Assembly: GCF_022419205.1 (NCBI RefSeq)
Contig: NZ_JAJOZU010000005.1
Coordinates: forward strand, 155,681 to 219,680
Source of the DNA: Thermomonas alba
Lineage (GTDB): Bacteria; Pseudomonadota; Gammaproteobacteria; Xanthomonadales; Xanthomonadaceae
DNA: 64,000 bases
Direction of reading: 5' to 3'
Part shown: positions 1 to 8,997 of the stretch, piece after piece
How positions within the stretch are numbered: position 1 is the stretch's first letter
Layout of the letters: each line of letters starts with the position of its first letter
Program-made: the position numbers and the translations under genes
The notes under the pieces: model-generated
Seen by the model: the letters and a program-made list of their open reading frames with translations, nothing else
Databases searched by the model: none
Told to the model about the DNA's origin: nothing

Positions 1-225
1 GCTTCCAGACGTTCGGCTTCCAGACGTTCGGCTTCCAGACGTTCGGCTTCCAGACGTTCGGCTTCCAGACGTTCGGCTTCCAGACGTTCGGCTTCCAGAC
101 GTTCGGCTTCCAGACGTTCGGCTTCCAGACGTTCGGCCTCGAGACGTTCGGCCTCGAGACGTTCGGCTTCGAGACGTTCGGCCTCGAGACGTTCGGCCTC
201 GAGACGTTCGGCCTCGAGACGTTCG
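1..225 (-). repeat. 15-bp tandem repeat encoding (ERLEA)n within chpA
   Basis: Fifteen consecutive 15-bp units are visible; the plus strand reads gcttccagacgttcg, with later units gcctcgagacgttcg. A sixteenth degenerate unit follows at 226-240. Every unit is in frame with chpA on the minus strand and encodes E-R-L-E-A, predicting a highly charged continuous alpha helix. The nine units nearest the edge are identical in DNA. The inner ones differ only by synonymous changes (tcc/tcg, ttc/ctc), suggesting recent expansion from the 3' side. The array continues past the window edge, so its true copy number is unknown. Confidence 0.97.
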
Positions 226-2621
226 GCTTCCAATCGCGCCGCCTCTTCCGCCGCCACTTGAGCGTGATCGACAAACGGCAGAGCCGCGTCCGGAAGACTG
301 TCACGCAACGCGGTCATCCGCGCGACCAACGCGGCATACACCGGCACCCGGTCTGGCGCTTCCTGCAGCGCGGTGGTCACCGCCTGCACGGCATCGGCCA
401 CTTCCGCGAGCGCGTCGATGCCATCGGCATCCGCAGGCTGCTGCGCCGCCAGCAGGCGCTTCACATACCCTTCGGCCGGCGCCGTGAATGCGGTCACGCT
501 CGGCACTTCGGTCATGGCAAACGCGCCGTTGAGGGTATGGATCGCGCGCAGCAATGCATTGTCGGCATGCGCCTGACCCGCACGCGCACGCTCCAGCCAG
601 GCGCGCACGGTCTCCAGATGGCCCCCAACTTCTGCCCCCAGGATTTCCAGCAGCACGGGATCCACCTGCACCGCCGTCGTTTCTGGCGCGGCAGGCGCAG
701 GCGCCTCGTCCACCGACGGCTGCGCGGGTGCGGCCCCCTCCACCGGCTCGGCCGCCGCAGGAAGCGTCTCCAGCAGGACGTCCTCCCCGGCAGCCAGGCG
801 ATCGGCGACCGCCTCCAGCGCCGGGATGTTGGCCGCGACGGCCGCACCATCGCGCAGCGCGGCGTGCAGGGCGGGCAACAGCCCATGCGCCTGGGTGACG
901 AACGCGACCACTGCCGGGCTGGCCGGCCGCGAGCCGTCCAGCACGCGGTTGAGCATGTTCTCCACGTGCCAGGCGAACTCGCCGAGGACCTTGGCGCCGA
1001 CCAGCCGACCGCTGCCCTTGAGGGTGTGGAAGACGCGCCGAATCGGGCGCAGGGCTTCGATATCCTCCGGCGCGATGCGCCAGGCCGGCAGCAGGGCATC
1101 GAGGTTGGCGATCTCCTCCTGAAACTCTTCCAGGAAGATCTCGCGGATCTCGTCGTCGATCTCGTCGCCCGCGGACTCGAACCCGGCCGCTACCGGAGCC
1201 GCGGCCGGGCTGACCGCCACCGCCACGGCGGCCGCTGCTGGCGCTTGCTCACCCTCCGGCTCTGCGGCAGGGGCATCCGGCTCGCTCGCGGCCGGGATGC
1301 TCTCAGGCGCGCTGTGAACCGCCACATCCGCCGCCACATCCGCCGCTGCAGGCGCTGGCGCAGCAGGCTCGCTGGCCGGAAGCGGCCAGTAGCCCAGCGC
1401 TTCCAGGCTGACGCGGGTCTTGTCCAGCAAATCCAGGCGCTGGCCGAGCGGATCGTGCAGCGACTCGAGGTAATACTCCATTCCCGCCAGGGCATCGGCC
1501 AGGGTATCCAGCGTCTGCCCGCCCGGCACTTGCCGACGTTCGATCAACTCGCGCTGAGTGAACTGGCGCAGGGCCTCCAGGAAGCTGGCAGGTTCCGGCT
1601 TCTCCAGGATACGCAGGGCGCCCGCGACTTCATTGAGCAGGCGCGGGATTGGCTCCAGCGCGGCGTGATCCCAGTTGGTTTCGACGAATGCGACGAAGGC
1701 GTGCCGCACCTCCGCGAAATTGCCGATGGCCGCGCGGGTGAGCGCGCCCATGACCTTGCGCGATTCCTGCGCCAGCAGGTCGCTGGTCTCCGCTTCCGGG
1801 CTGCCATCGCCGAGATGCGCCACCTGGTCATCGAGCGAATGGTCGATGGAAATCAACGCGCCAGCCACATCCAACAGCTCGCCTTCGTCGAACGGGCGCT
1901 CGCCGGTGGCGATCGCATGCACGATGTCGCGCTGCGCCTGGATCACGCGGCGTGCGCGATCCAGCCCCAGCATTTCCAGGGTGTGGCCGATCTGATCCAG
2001 CGCCTGCACCTGCACCTGCAGTTCCTGGACCTTGCCCTGGCCGGCGCGCAGGAACAGATCCAGCGCGTCCTTGACCCTGAGCAAGTCCTCCTTGATCGCT
2101 GTCGTGACGGTATCCAGCAGGGCGCGATTGCGACCCATCAGACTGCTGCGGGCATGCGCGAGTTCGGCCTCGGATGGCGCTTCCAGCAACGCCGGCAGCG
2201 CATCCTCGCCCAGCTCAGGCGCGCCGCGCGCCGCGCGCAGGGCGTTGATCAGCGGCAGCAGCACGATCGGGATGTCGCGATGGCCGCCCTGCAAGCGCTC
2301 CAGATAGTCGGGCAGCTGGACCATGCCGCGCATCAGCTCGGTCAGCGCATCCTCGCGCGACGGGACGCTGCCAGCCTGCAGCGCGATCGCCAGCTGCTCC
2401 ATCTCCTCTGCCACCATCGCCGGCGTCTGCAGCTCGAGCATGCGCAACGTGCCCTGCACCTGATGCAGATGCTCGATGCAGGTCTGCATCGGCGCCGCAT
2501 CGCCCGGCGCCTCGGCGAACGCCTCGAGCTCGATCCGCGCCTGCCGCAGCGCCTCGTCGATCTCCGGCTTCACCCAGCCGAGCGCGGTATGGTCGATCGC
2601 GTCCCGCAGCGAGGTGCTCAT
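1..2621 (-). CDS. chpA: ChpA/PilL-type chemosensory histidine kinase, 3' end cut by the window edge
   Basis: This is the CheA-like hybrid kinase of the type IV pilus chemosensory (Chp) pathway that controls twitching motility. Only the first 873 residues are in the window, so the kinase, CheW-like and receiver domains lie beyond position 1. The start [12 protein letters not shown] follows pilJ by 80 bp. Residues 1 to about 430 form the alpha-helical FimL/ChpA-type N-terminal region, with a degenerate HPt-like [11 protein letters not shown] segment. A clear HPt domain follows with [12 protein letters not shown] (phosphoacceptor His532), and a second HPt-like domain has AIHTLNGA (His695). Ala/Pro-rich linkers separate them. 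From about residue 800 the chain becomes an exact ERLEA pentapeptide repeat that runs off the edge. Missing from the ORF list only because it is open at the border. Confidence 0.93.
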   Translation of the reverse strand, partial: MSTSLRDAIDHTALGWVKPEIDEALRQARIELEAFAEAPGDAAPMQTCIEHLHQVQGTLRMLELQTPAMVAEEMEQLAIALQAGSVPSREDALTELMRGMVQLPDYLERLQGGHRDIPIVLLPLINALRAARGAPELGEDALPALLEAPSEAELAHARSSLMGRNRALLDTVTTAIKEDLLRVKDALDLFLRAGQGKVQELQVQVQALDQIGHTLEMLGLDRARRVIQAQRDIVHAIATGERPFDEGELLDVAGALISIDHSLDDQVAHLGDGSPEAETSDLLAQESRKVMGALTRAAIGNFAEVRHAFVAFVETNWDHAALEPIPRLLNEVAGALRILEKPEPASFLEALRQFTQRELIERRQVPGGQTLDTLADALAGMEYYLESLHDPLGQRLDLLDKTRVSLEALGYWPLPASEPAAPAPAAADVAADVAVHSAPESIPAASEPDAPAAEPEGEQAPAAAAVAVAVSPAAAPVAAGFESAGDEIDDEIREIFLEEFQEEIANLDALLPAWRIAPEDIEALRPIRRVFHTLKGSGRLVGAKVLGEFAWHVENMLNRVLDGSRPASPAVVAFVTQAHGLLPALHAALRDGAAVAANIPALEAVADRLAAGEDVLLETLPAAAEPVEGAAPAQPSVDEAPAPAAPETTAVQVDPVLLEILGAEVGGHLETVRAWLERARAGQAHADNALLRAIHTLNGAFAMTEVPSVTAFTAPAEGYVKRLLAAQQPADADGIDALAEVADAVQAVTTALQEAPDRVPVYAALVARMTALRDSLPDAALPFVDHAQVAAEEAARLEAERLEAERLEAERLEAERLEAERLEAERLEAERLEAERLEAERLEAERLEAERLEAERLEAERLEAERLEAERLE

Positions 2622-2701
2622 GACGCCACTCCGGCAGTGGCCGGCGCTGGAATGCTGGCGTGGAGGGTGCTGTTCATCCGGGTCCCCGTCTCAGCCCTAC
2701 C

Positions 2702-4717
2702 TCAGGCAGGCAGCTTGAAGTCTGCAACCGAACGCCGCAGGTCGGCCGCGAGCTGAGCCAGATTACCAATCGACTTCGCGGTCTGGCTGGCGCCCTGCGC
2801 GGTTTGTGCGGTGATCGCCTGAATGGTGTTCATGGTGGCGGTGATGCTGGTGGCCGCCACGGACTGCTCCTGGGCCGCGGCCGAAATGCCTTCGATGAGG
2901 GCCGCCAGATCGGTCGACACCTTTTCGATCTCACCCAGCGCGGTACCCGCGTCTTCGGCAAGACGGGCACCGGCGACCACTTCCGAGGTCGTCTGCTCCA
3001 TCGAGGACACCGCTTCGTTGGTATCGGCCTGAATCGTCTGCACCAGCGACTCGATACGCTTGGTCGCGCTGGAGCTGCGTTCCGCGAGGCGCTGCACTTC
3101 GTCCGCCACCACCGCGAAGCCACGCCCCGCCTCACCGGCCGATGCGGCCTGGATGGCTGCGTTCAGCGCGAGAATGTTGGTCTGCTCGGAAATGTCGTTG
3201 ATCAGCTCCACGATCGAACCGATTTCCTGCGAGCTCTCGCCCAGGCGCTTGATGCGCTTGGAGGTCTCCTGGATCTGGTCGCGGATGCTGTCCATGCCGG
3301 CGATCGTCTGCCGCACCACACCCGCACCGTTGGTCGCGATCTGCACCGAGCGCCGCGCCACCTCGGCCGAATCGGCGGAATCGCGCGACACCTGATTAAT
3401 GCTGGCCGCGATCTCGTTGATGCGGTCGGTGGCGGAGTTGATTTCCTGCGCCTGATGCTCCGCCGCCTCGGCCAGCTGCATCGCCGTGGCCTGGGTTTCC
3501 TGCGCACTGGCCGCCACCTGCACCGAAGTCTCGTTGATGGTGGCCACCAGGGTGCGCAGCTGCTCCACCGCGAAGTTGATCGAGTCCGCGATCGCGCCGG
3601 TCATGTCCTCGGTCACGGTCGCCTTCACGGTCAGGTCGCCTTCCGCGAGCGAGCCCATTTCGTCCAGCAGGCGCATGATCGCCTCCTGGTTGCGGTCGTT
3701 CAGCTCCTTGGTGGTCTGGTAGCGGATGCGCTGGGCGCGGTTCAGGGCCCACAGCAGGCCGCCGATCGAGAACAGCGACAGCGCGCCAGAGAGGATGCTG
3801 ACCCACACGCCGCCGATGATGCTGGTGTCCTTGAGCGAGCCGAACGAGGTGAACGCCGCGAACAGGCTCTCGCTGTCGGCCAGCAGCTTGTCCGAGCCAC
3901 TGGCCAGGGCCGCAGCCGAGGTCTGCGCGCCGATCAGCTTGCGGGAATCACCGATGATCGCGTCGAGGTCCTTCTTCATGCCCTGCCACAGGGTATTGGC
4001 CTGGGCCAGCGGGCCGATGGCGCCGACCGCAGTGACCTTGGGGATGTCCGGACTGCCGTTGAGCAGCACGTTCATCTGCCGATCGAACACCGCCGCGTCG
4101 CGCCCGAGCGCGTCGGCCGCCACCTGCGCGCCATCGCCGCCGGCACGCAGCTCCGCGATCCGGCGCGCCATGGCGGCCGAGGTCACCACCTGATTGAGCG
4201 CGGTGAACACCTGCGCCGAGCTGGCGCCGCCCGAGGCCAAGCCGCGCACCACCTCGTTCAGCTGTGCCTGCAGCTGCGGCACCTTGGACGTGAAGCTGTC
4301 GGCGCGTCCGGACAGCGCCAGCACCGCCTGCTGCGAACCCAGCACTTCCTCCGCGCGCTTGGCCAGCGGCGCCCAGGTCGCGGTCACGGTACCGATCGGG
4401 CCAGCCACGTCGGGGGAGTCGCCGAAACGGTCATTGAGCCACTTGACGTCGGCGTCGATCTCGCTCTTGGTGGCCTTGAAGGCTTCGAACGCCTGCGCAT
4501 TACCGTCGATCGCCTCACGCGCCTGGTTGGCCAGACGCTGCGAGTTCAGCTGCAGCCGCGAGGCCGCCGTGCTGGCGCCACCCAGGCGCGACGCCTTGGT
4601 GGTAGCGTACAGAGTATTGCCGGCGAACACGAGCAGCGAGACGACCAGCATCCAGATCCAGAAGTTGGTGCTGAGATTGCGGCCCTTGCCGGCGGCGGAA
4701 TCCATCAGTTTGCTCAT
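2702..4717 (-). CDS. pilJ: PilJ, methyl-accepting chemoreceptor of the twitching-motility pathway
   Basis: PilJ is the transmembrane receptor that signals to ChpA through PilI. The 671-residue protein starts [12 protein letters not shown] and has a TM helix at about 20-40 ([16 protein letters not shown]). A mostly helical periplasmic region with two PilJ-type sensor repeats follows to about residue 300, then a second TM ([18 protein letters not shown]), a HAMP-like segment and a long cytoplasmic methyl-accepting coiled coil. The conserved hairpin tip is visible ([16 protein letters not shown], then [18 protein letters not shown]). It lies 33 bp downstream of pilI and 80 bp upstream of chpA in the same operon. 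Length matches the family (about 680). Confidence 0.95.
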   Translation of the reverse strand: MSKLMDSAAGKGRNLSTNFWIWMLVVSLLVFAGNTLYATTKASRLGGASTAASRLQLNSQRLANQAREAIDGNAQAFEAFKATKSEIDADVKWLNDRFGDSPDVAGPIGTVTATWAPLAKRAEEVLGSQQAVLALSGRADSFTSKVPQLQAQLNEVVRGLASGGASSAQVFTALNQVVTSAAMARRIAELRAGGDGAQVAADALGRDAAVFDRQMNVLLNGSPDIPKVTAVGAIGPLAQANTLWQGMKKDLDAIIGDSRKLIGAQTSAAALASGSDKLLADSESLFAAFTSFGSLKDTSIIGGVWVSILSGALSLFSIGGLLWALNRAQRIRYQTTKELNDRNQEAIMRLLDEMGSLAEGDLTVKATVTEDMTGAIADSINFAVEQLRTLVATINETSVQVAASAQETQATAMQLAEAAEHQAQEINSATDRINEIAASINQVSRDSADSAEVARRSVQIATNGAGVVRQTIAGMDSIRDQIQETSKRIKRLGESSQEIGSIVELINDISEQTNILALNAAIQAASAGEAGRGFAVVADEVQRLAERSSSATKRIESLVQTIQADTNEAVSSMEQTTSEVVAGARLAEDAGTALGEIEKVSTDLAALIEGISAAAQEQSVAATSITATMNTIQAITAQTAQGASQTAKSIGNLAQLAADLRRSVADFKLPA

Positions 4718-4750
4718 CGTGCGACCTCGGCTTGCATTGGTGTCCGCTGT

Positions 4751-5590
4751 TCAGGCGGCGGCTTGGCGGAACTCAGGGGTACGGGAGAGGCGGTCGAGAC
4801 TGAACACGCCCCAATCCTGACCATTCAAACGGTAGACACGGTCGATGAAGTGCGCATAGCGCCCCTCCACCCATCCGCCGGCGTCGATTGCCTGCGCCTC
4901 GACGAAACTGCGCTGACCGTACAGTTCGTCGATGGTGACCGCGACATTGCCTCCCGGCTGGCGCACCACCAGCACGCGCTGGCGCTCGTGCAGCACGGTG
5001 CGCTCGCCCTCGAGGAACTGCTTGAGATCCACCACCGGCAGCAGGTTGCCGCGGATGTTGGCGATCCCGAGCAGCCAGGGCTGCGCGCCGGGCACATGGG
5101 TCAGCGCCGGCAGCGAGAGGATTTCAACCACTTCATCGAACCCGGAGGCGAGCCGGTGGCGGCCGACGCGATAGGCCACCCCGCGCCACAGGCCCGGCGC
5201 ATCGAGCTGCTCGGGCAAGCCGGCGACGTGCGCCAGGCTGCGCTGCTCATAGTCGGCCAGAATCAGAAACGGCGAGCGCAGCAGGCGCACAGAGCGCAGC
5301 GGCGCGCGCGCCGGCGCGCCCGGCCCATCTGCGACTGCAGGCGACTCGGGAGCGTCCGCTTCTTCCGACACGTCTTCCGGCACGCTTTCCGGCGCGGGGC
5401 GGCCTGTCTGCGGCACATCGTCCACATGCTGGTCCTGCTGCGCCGGGGCGCCGGCGCTCTCCATGCCGGCGTCGGCCAGAGGCGCAGGCGCGGCATCCTC
5501 ACCCTGCGGCGAAGGTGGCGCGGCAGCCGCGGCAGGAGCCGCGACGAACGGCGGGCGGCTCTTGTGCTTGTGCTTGCCTCGCTTGCCCAT
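4751..5590 (-). CDS. pilI: PilI, CheW-like adaptor with a long low-complexity N-terminal extension
   Basis: PilI couples PilJ to the ChpA kinase. The CheW-like domain occupies about residues 95-275 (FLILADYEQRSLAHVAGLPEQ, then LLGIANIRGNLLPVVDLKQFL). The call of 279 residues is about 100 longer than a typical PilI, because residues 1-90 are a Lys-rich start (MGKRGKHKHKSRPP) followed by Ala/Pro/Glu-rich, probably disordered sequence. The ATG at 5590 lies 11 bp from the pilH stop, normal spacing for this operon. There is no good internal start at the domain boundary, so I read the extension as real. A later start remains possible. Confidence 0.88.
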   Translation of the reverse strand: MGKRGKHKHKSRPPFVAAPAAAAAPPSPQGEDAAPAPLADAGMESAGAPAQQDQHVDDVPQTGRPAPESVPEDVSEEADAPESPAVADGPGAPARAPLRSVRLLRSPFLILADYEQRSLAHVAGLPEQLDAPGLWRGVAYRVGRHRLASGFDEVVEILSLPALTHVPGAQPWLLGIANIRGNLLPVVDLKQFLEGERTVLHERQRVLVVRQPGGNVAVTIDELYGQRSFVEAQAIDAGGWVEGRYAHFIDRVYRLNGQDWGVFSLDRLSRTPEFRQAAA

Positions 5591-5601
5591 GACGTGCTCG
5601 C

Positions 5602-5967
5602 TCAGTGCCCGATGAGTGCGTTGATCCGCGCCACCAGGTCGCTTTCGCGCGGCGGCTTGGTGATGTAGTCCTTGGCGCCCTGGCGCAGGCCCCAGACCCG
5701 ATCGGTATCCTGACCCTTGGTGCTGACGATCAGAATCGGGATATGCGCGGTCTCGGCGTCACGGGTCAGGGTGCGGGTGGCCTGAAACCCGTTCATGCCG
5801 GGCAGGATCACATCCATCAGCACCAGATCGGGCTTTTCACGCCGGCATATCGCAATCCCATCCTCCGCGCTGGCGGACGCGATCACCTGGTGACCGTTGC
5901 GCTCCAGCAGCTGGGTCATCACCGCGGTTTCGGTCGGTGAGTCTTCGATCAGCAGAATGCGAGCCAT
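5602..5967 (-). CDS. pilH: PilH, single-domain CheY-like response regulator
   Basis: PilH is one of the two output receivers of the Chp pathway, phosphorylated by ChpA; in model systems it is linked to pilus retraction or acts as a phosphate sink. The 121-residue protein is only a receiver domain. Visible are the acidic pair after beta-1 (LLIEDS, Glu8/Asp9), the phosphoacceptor Asp52 in LVLMDVILPG, the conserved Thr/Ser near VSTKGQD and the Lys in YITKPP. It lies 18 bp after pilG and 11 bp before pilI, on the same strand. Confidence 0.94.
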   Translation of the reverse strand: MARILLIEDSPTETAVMTQLLERNGHQVIASASAEDGIAICRREKPDLVLMDVILPGMNGFQATRTLTRDAETAHIPILIVSTKGQDTDRVWGLRQGAKDYITKPPRESDLVARINALIGH

Positions 5968-5985
5968 GAAAGCCTTACCCCCCGG

Positions 5986-6387
5986 TCAGGCGTTGACGTA
6001 AGTGCGGATTGCCCCGAGCAGCTCTTCGCGCGTGAAAGGTTTGGTCAGATACTGCTCGGACCCTACGATACGGCCGCGCGCCTTGTCGAACAAACCATCC
6101 TTCGACGAAAGCATGATCACCGGCACATTCCTGAACTTCTGATTGTTCTTGATCAGCGCGCAGGTCTGATAGCCGTCCAGACGCGGCATCATGATATCCA
6201 CGAAGATGATCTGCGGCTCATGGTCGGCGATCTTGGCCAGCGCCTCGAAGCCGTCGGTCGCAGTGACGACGTCGCACCCCTCGCGCGCCAGCAGGGTCTC
6301 CGCCGTGCGCCGGATCGTCCGCGAATCGTCGATGACCATCACCCTCAGCCCCCGGAGGTCGATGCCTGCATCATCCTGCTGCGTCAT
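5986..6387 (-). CDS. pilG: PilG, CheY-like response regulator, first gene of the twitching operon
   Basis: PilG is the receiver that promotes pilus extension in characterised Chp systems. I start it at ATG 6387 (MTQQDDAGIDLRGLRV), giving 133 residues. The reading frame is open for another 84 codons upstream, but that stretch is not protein-like, and an aaggggtg ribosome-binding site sits just before 6387. The receiver motifs are IDDS (Asp20/Asp21), phosphoacceptor Asp64 in IIFVDIMMPRLDG and the Lys in YLTKPF. A good sigma70 promoter lies about 65 bp upstream, so pilG opens the pilGHIJ-chpA operon, divergent from gshB. Confidence 0.95.
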   Translation of the reverse strand: MTQQDDAGIDLRGLRVMVIDDSRTIRRTAETLLAREGCDVVTATDGFEALAKIADHEPQIIFVDIMMPRLDGYQTCALIKNNQKFRNVPVIMLSSKDGLFDKARGRIVGSEQYLTKPFTREELLGAIRTYVNA

Positions 6388-6451
6388 GCTCACCCCTTGC
6401 GCGCTCTCGCGCGATTGCTCACCGCCGCGTCTGCGCGCGTTGCGGACTGTC

Positions 6452-6480
6452 TTTATCCAAGCCTTGGGCCTGACTGTCAA
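6452..6480 (-). promoter_or_regulatory. sigma70 promoter of the pilGHIJ-chpA operon
   Basis: On the minus strand there is a perfect -35 hexamer TTGACA (6480-6475), a 17-bp spacer and a -10 hexamer GATAAA (6457-6452). It lies 65 bp upstream of the pilG start with nothing else transcribed between. This is the best consensus match I found in the left half of the window. Confidence 0.7.
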
Positions 6481-6553
6481 GCATTTGCGCGTGGACGGCG
6501 CTGGCCGCGATGGTACTGCTACCATCCTGCGCTCCCCCGCATGCGAGGCCGCC

Positions 6554-7519
6554 ATGCCGCATCCCGGAACGCTCGACGTGGTGGTCGTGATGGATCCGAT
6601 CGCGACCATCAAGACCGCCAAGGATTCCACCTTCGCCATGCTGCTGGAGGCCCAGCGCCGCGGCCACCGCCTGCACTACGTGCGCCCCGGTGGATTGGGC
6701 GTCCGCGACGGCCGCGCGCGCGCCACGGTGGCGCCGCTCAAGGTACGCGATGCCCAGGGCGACCACTACCGGCTGGGTGAATGGGCCGAACTCGAGTTCG
6801 GCCCCGGCCAGGTGGTGCTGATGCGCAGCGACCCGCCGGTGGACGCCGATTACCTGCACGACACCCAGCTGCTCACCCTGGCCCAGCGCCAGGGCGCAAT
6901 GGTGGTGAACGACCCGCAGGGCCTGCGCGACTTCAACGAAAAGCTGGCCGCGCTGCTGTTCCCGCAGTGCTGCCCGCCCACCTTGGTCAGCCGCGACGCC
7001 GGCGCGCTCAAGGCCTTCGTGGCCGAGCACGGCGAGGCGGTGCTCAAGCCGCTGGACGGCATGGGCGGCCGCTCGATCTTCCGCGCCCGCGCGGGTGAGC
7101 CCAACCTCAACGTGATCCTGGAGACGCTGACCGCCGGCGGCCGCCACCTGGCCATGGCCCAGCGCTACCTGCCGGAGATCGCCGACGGCGACAAGCGCAT
7201 CCTGCTGGTGGACGGCGAGCCGGTGGACTACTGCCTGGCGCGCATCCCGCAGGGCGACGAGTTCCGCGGAAACCTCGCCGCCGGCGGCCGCGGCGAAGGC
7301 CGCCCGCTGTCCGAACGCGACCGCTGGATCGCAGCGCAAGTGGGCCCGGAAATGCAGCGCCGCGGCATGCTGTTCGTAGGGCTGGACGTGATCGGCGACT
7401 ATCTCACCGAGGTCAACGTCACCAGCCCGACCTGCATCCGCGAGCTGGACGCCCAGTTCGGCCTGAACATCGCCGGCGCCCTGTTCGACCGCATCGAGGC
7501 CATGCTTCAGACACGATGA
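6554..7519 (+). CDS. gshB: Glutathione synthetase
   Basis: Cytoplasmic ATP-grasp enzyme that joins gamma-glutamylcysteine and glycine to make glutathione, the second step of the pathway. I take ATG 6554 (MPHPGTLDVVVVMDPIATI), giving 321 residues, close to the usual 315-320. The frame is open upstream, but homology-like sequence begins at this Met. Conserved stretches are KDSTFAML near residue 25, VVNDPQGLRDFNEKL around 120, the ATP-grasp segment VLKPLDGMGGRSIF around 165, and EVNVTSPTCIRELD near the C-terminus, which carries Mg/ATP ligands. It shares an ATGA overlap with the TonB-like gene. Confidence 0.95.
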   Translation: MPHPGTLDVVVVMDPIATIKTAKDSTFAMLLEAQRRGHRLHYVRPGGLGVRDGRARATVAPLKVRDAQGDHYRLGEWAELEFGPGQVVLMRSDPPVDADYLHDTQLLTLAQRQGAMVVNDPQGLRDFNEKLAALLFPQCCPPTLVSRDAGALKAFVAEHGEAVLKPLDGMGGRSIFRARAGEPNLNVILETLTAGGRHLAMAQRYLPEIADGDKRILLVDGEPVDYCLARIPQGDEFRGNLAAGGRGEGRPLSERDRWIAAQVGPEMQRRGMLFVGLDVIGDYLTEVNVTSPTCIRELDAQFGLNIAGALFDRIEAMLQTR

Positions 7520-8409
7520 CGAGATCGGCTGCGCCTGCCCCTGCCGTGCCGCCGACCCCGCGCATCGGCGAGGCCGAACGCCTGCGCGCCACCGTGGTGC
7601 TCTCCCTGCTGCTGCACGCGCTGGTGATCTTCGGCGTGGGCTTCGCGGTCGAGGATGCCGCCCCACTGGTGCCGACTCTGGACGTGATCCAGACCCGCAC
7701 CCAGACCCCGCTGACCCCGGCGCAGGCCGACTTCCTCGCCCAGGCCAACAACCAGGGCGGCGGCGAATCCGAGCGCAGCCACCGCCCCGGCGCCCCCCAG
7801 GCCGGCCCGCTGGCGCAGGCGCAGGACGGCCTGGCCCCGCGCCCGCTGCACGCGCAGTCGCCCGCGCCCAGCCCGCCGCAGGATGACCGGATCGCCGCCT
7901 CCACCCGCGGTCAGCAGGCCCTGCCACAGCCGCGCCCGCAGCCGCAATCGCGCCCCGACGAACGCCCACCCGGGCGCGAGAAGATCGACCACGACATCGA
8001 GATGGCGCGACTGGCGGCCGAGATCCAGCTGCGCTCGGCCGAATACGCCAAGCGCCCGAAGCGCAAGTTCGTCTCCGCCAGCACCCGCGAATACGCCTGG
8101 GCGCAGTACCTGCGGGCGTGGGTGGACCGGGTCGAGCGGGTCGGCAACCTCAACTACCCGGACGAGGCCCGCCGCCGCCATATCGGCGGCGTGGTGGTGA
8201 TCAGCGTGGGCGTGCGCCGTGACGGCAGCGTGGAAAGCATCCGGATCGTACGCTCCAGCCACATCCCGATGCTGGATGCCGCCGCCGAGCGCATCGTCAA
8301 GCTGGCCGAACCCTTCCCGCCGCTGCCGAAAACGGCCGAGGACCCGGACATTCTGCACGTCACCCGCACCTGGCAGTTCCTGCCCGGCGGCGAGCTGATA
8401 GACCGCTGA
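7516..8409 (+). CDS. TonB-family energy-transducer-like protein
   Basis: A 297-residue TonB-like protein. It has a short cytoplasmic N-terminus, one TM helix at about residues 30-50 (LLLHALVIFGVGFAVE), a Pro/Gln-rich periplasmic spacer to about 165 and a C-terminal TonB domain from about 195 (YLRAWVDRVERVGNLNYPDEA, then IGGVVVISVGVRRDGSVESI). TonB domains contact outer-membrane receptors and use the proton-motive force through ExbBD/TolQR-like partners, but no exbBD lies nearby. Its ATG overlaps the gshB stop (ATGA), implying translational coupling. This gshB-tonB pairing is, from memory, common in Xanthomonadaceae, and the receptor it serves is unknown. Confidence 0.88.
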   Translation: MTRSAAPAPAVPPTPRIGEAERLRATVVLSLLLHALVIFGVGFAVEDAAPLVPTLDVIQTRTQTPLTPAQADFLAQANNQGGGESERSHRPGAPQAGPLAQAQDGLAPRPLHAQSPAPSPPQDDRIAASTRGQQALPQPRPQPQSRPDERPPGREKIDHDIEMARLAAEIQLRSAEYAKRPKRKFVSASTREYAWAQYLRAWVDRVERVGNLNYPDEARRRHIGGVVVISVGVRRDGSVESIRIVRSSHIPMLDAAAERIVKLAEPFPPLPKTAEDPDILHVTRTWQFLPGGELIDR

Positions 8410-8445
8410 CCCCGGCGCCGTCCCGGCATCGCGCCGCCCGCGGCA

Positions 8446-8928
8446 TCAGCGGTACATGCAGTCGATCAACGCATCCTCGTGCTTGATCAGCGCGTCGAGC
8501 GCCTTCTCCCACAGCCCGGCCGACTGCCCCAGCGCCACGAACCCACTGCCGTCGGTCTGCGCCAGTTCCGGATTGGATTCGGTGATCTGGAAATACCCCT
8601 CGCCCACCTCCATCGCCAGCTGCGTGCGCAGCGTCTGGTTGGCGAAGCTGGCGCGGAAGCCGGTCAGCATGGTGGCCGCAAGCTGCCCCTGCGCGGCATC
8701 GACATTGCTCACGCTCACGCCCTCCTGCGCGGCCAGGCAAGCCTGCGCCTTGGCCACCAGCTGCTCGCGGCTGCCCGGCACCACGTAGCGCGAGCCTTTC
8801 ACCTTCAGGATCGGCCTGGCCTCCTGCCCGCTATCGACTTCCAGCGTCCTGCCTTTGAACGGAACCTCTTCGGCGGACGCCGCCGCCGCCACCAGCGCCG
8901 CAGCCAGCATCAGGATCCGGATTTTCAC
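8446..8928 (-). CDS. Secreted hypothetical protein
   Basis: Unrecognised small exported protein. I prefer the GTG at 8928 (MKIRILMLAAALVAAAASA, cleavage before EEVPF), because it gives a clean signal peptide and has a GGGGGAA ribosome-binding site 7 nt upstream. An in-frame ATG at 8949 would add seven residues and spoil the signal. The mature protein of about 140 residues has two cysteines, one in KAQACLAAQEG and one in the C-terminal ALIDCMYR, which could form a disulfide. No enzyme motif was seen. It sits alone between convergent and co-directional neighbours, 37 bp from the TonB-like stop. Confidence 0.72.
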   Translation of the reverse strand: MKIRILMLAAALVAAAASAEEVPFKGRTLEVDSGQEARPILKVKGSRYVVPGSREQLVAKAQACLAAQEGVSVSNVDAAQGQLAATMLTGFRASFANQTLRTQLAMEVGEGYFQITESNPELAQTDGSGFVALGQSAGLWEKALDALIKHEDALIDCMYR

Positions 8929-8997
8929 GTCGCATTCCCCCCGTGACACACGAACCTATCGGGAGAATAGCCAAAAGTCGCGCAACGGGAAGCCGGA

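Noticed and set aside
1-225. CRISPR or intergenic satellite
   Set aside because: The 15-bp units have no spacers and are in frame with chpA.
258-2756. An 832-codon plus-strand frame
   Set aside because: Antisense of chpA, which has clear HPt motifs on the minus strand.
2660-5668. A 1002-codon plus-strand frame
   Set aside because: Antisense of pilJ and pilI, low-complexity His/Arg/Gly composition, no ribosome-binding site.
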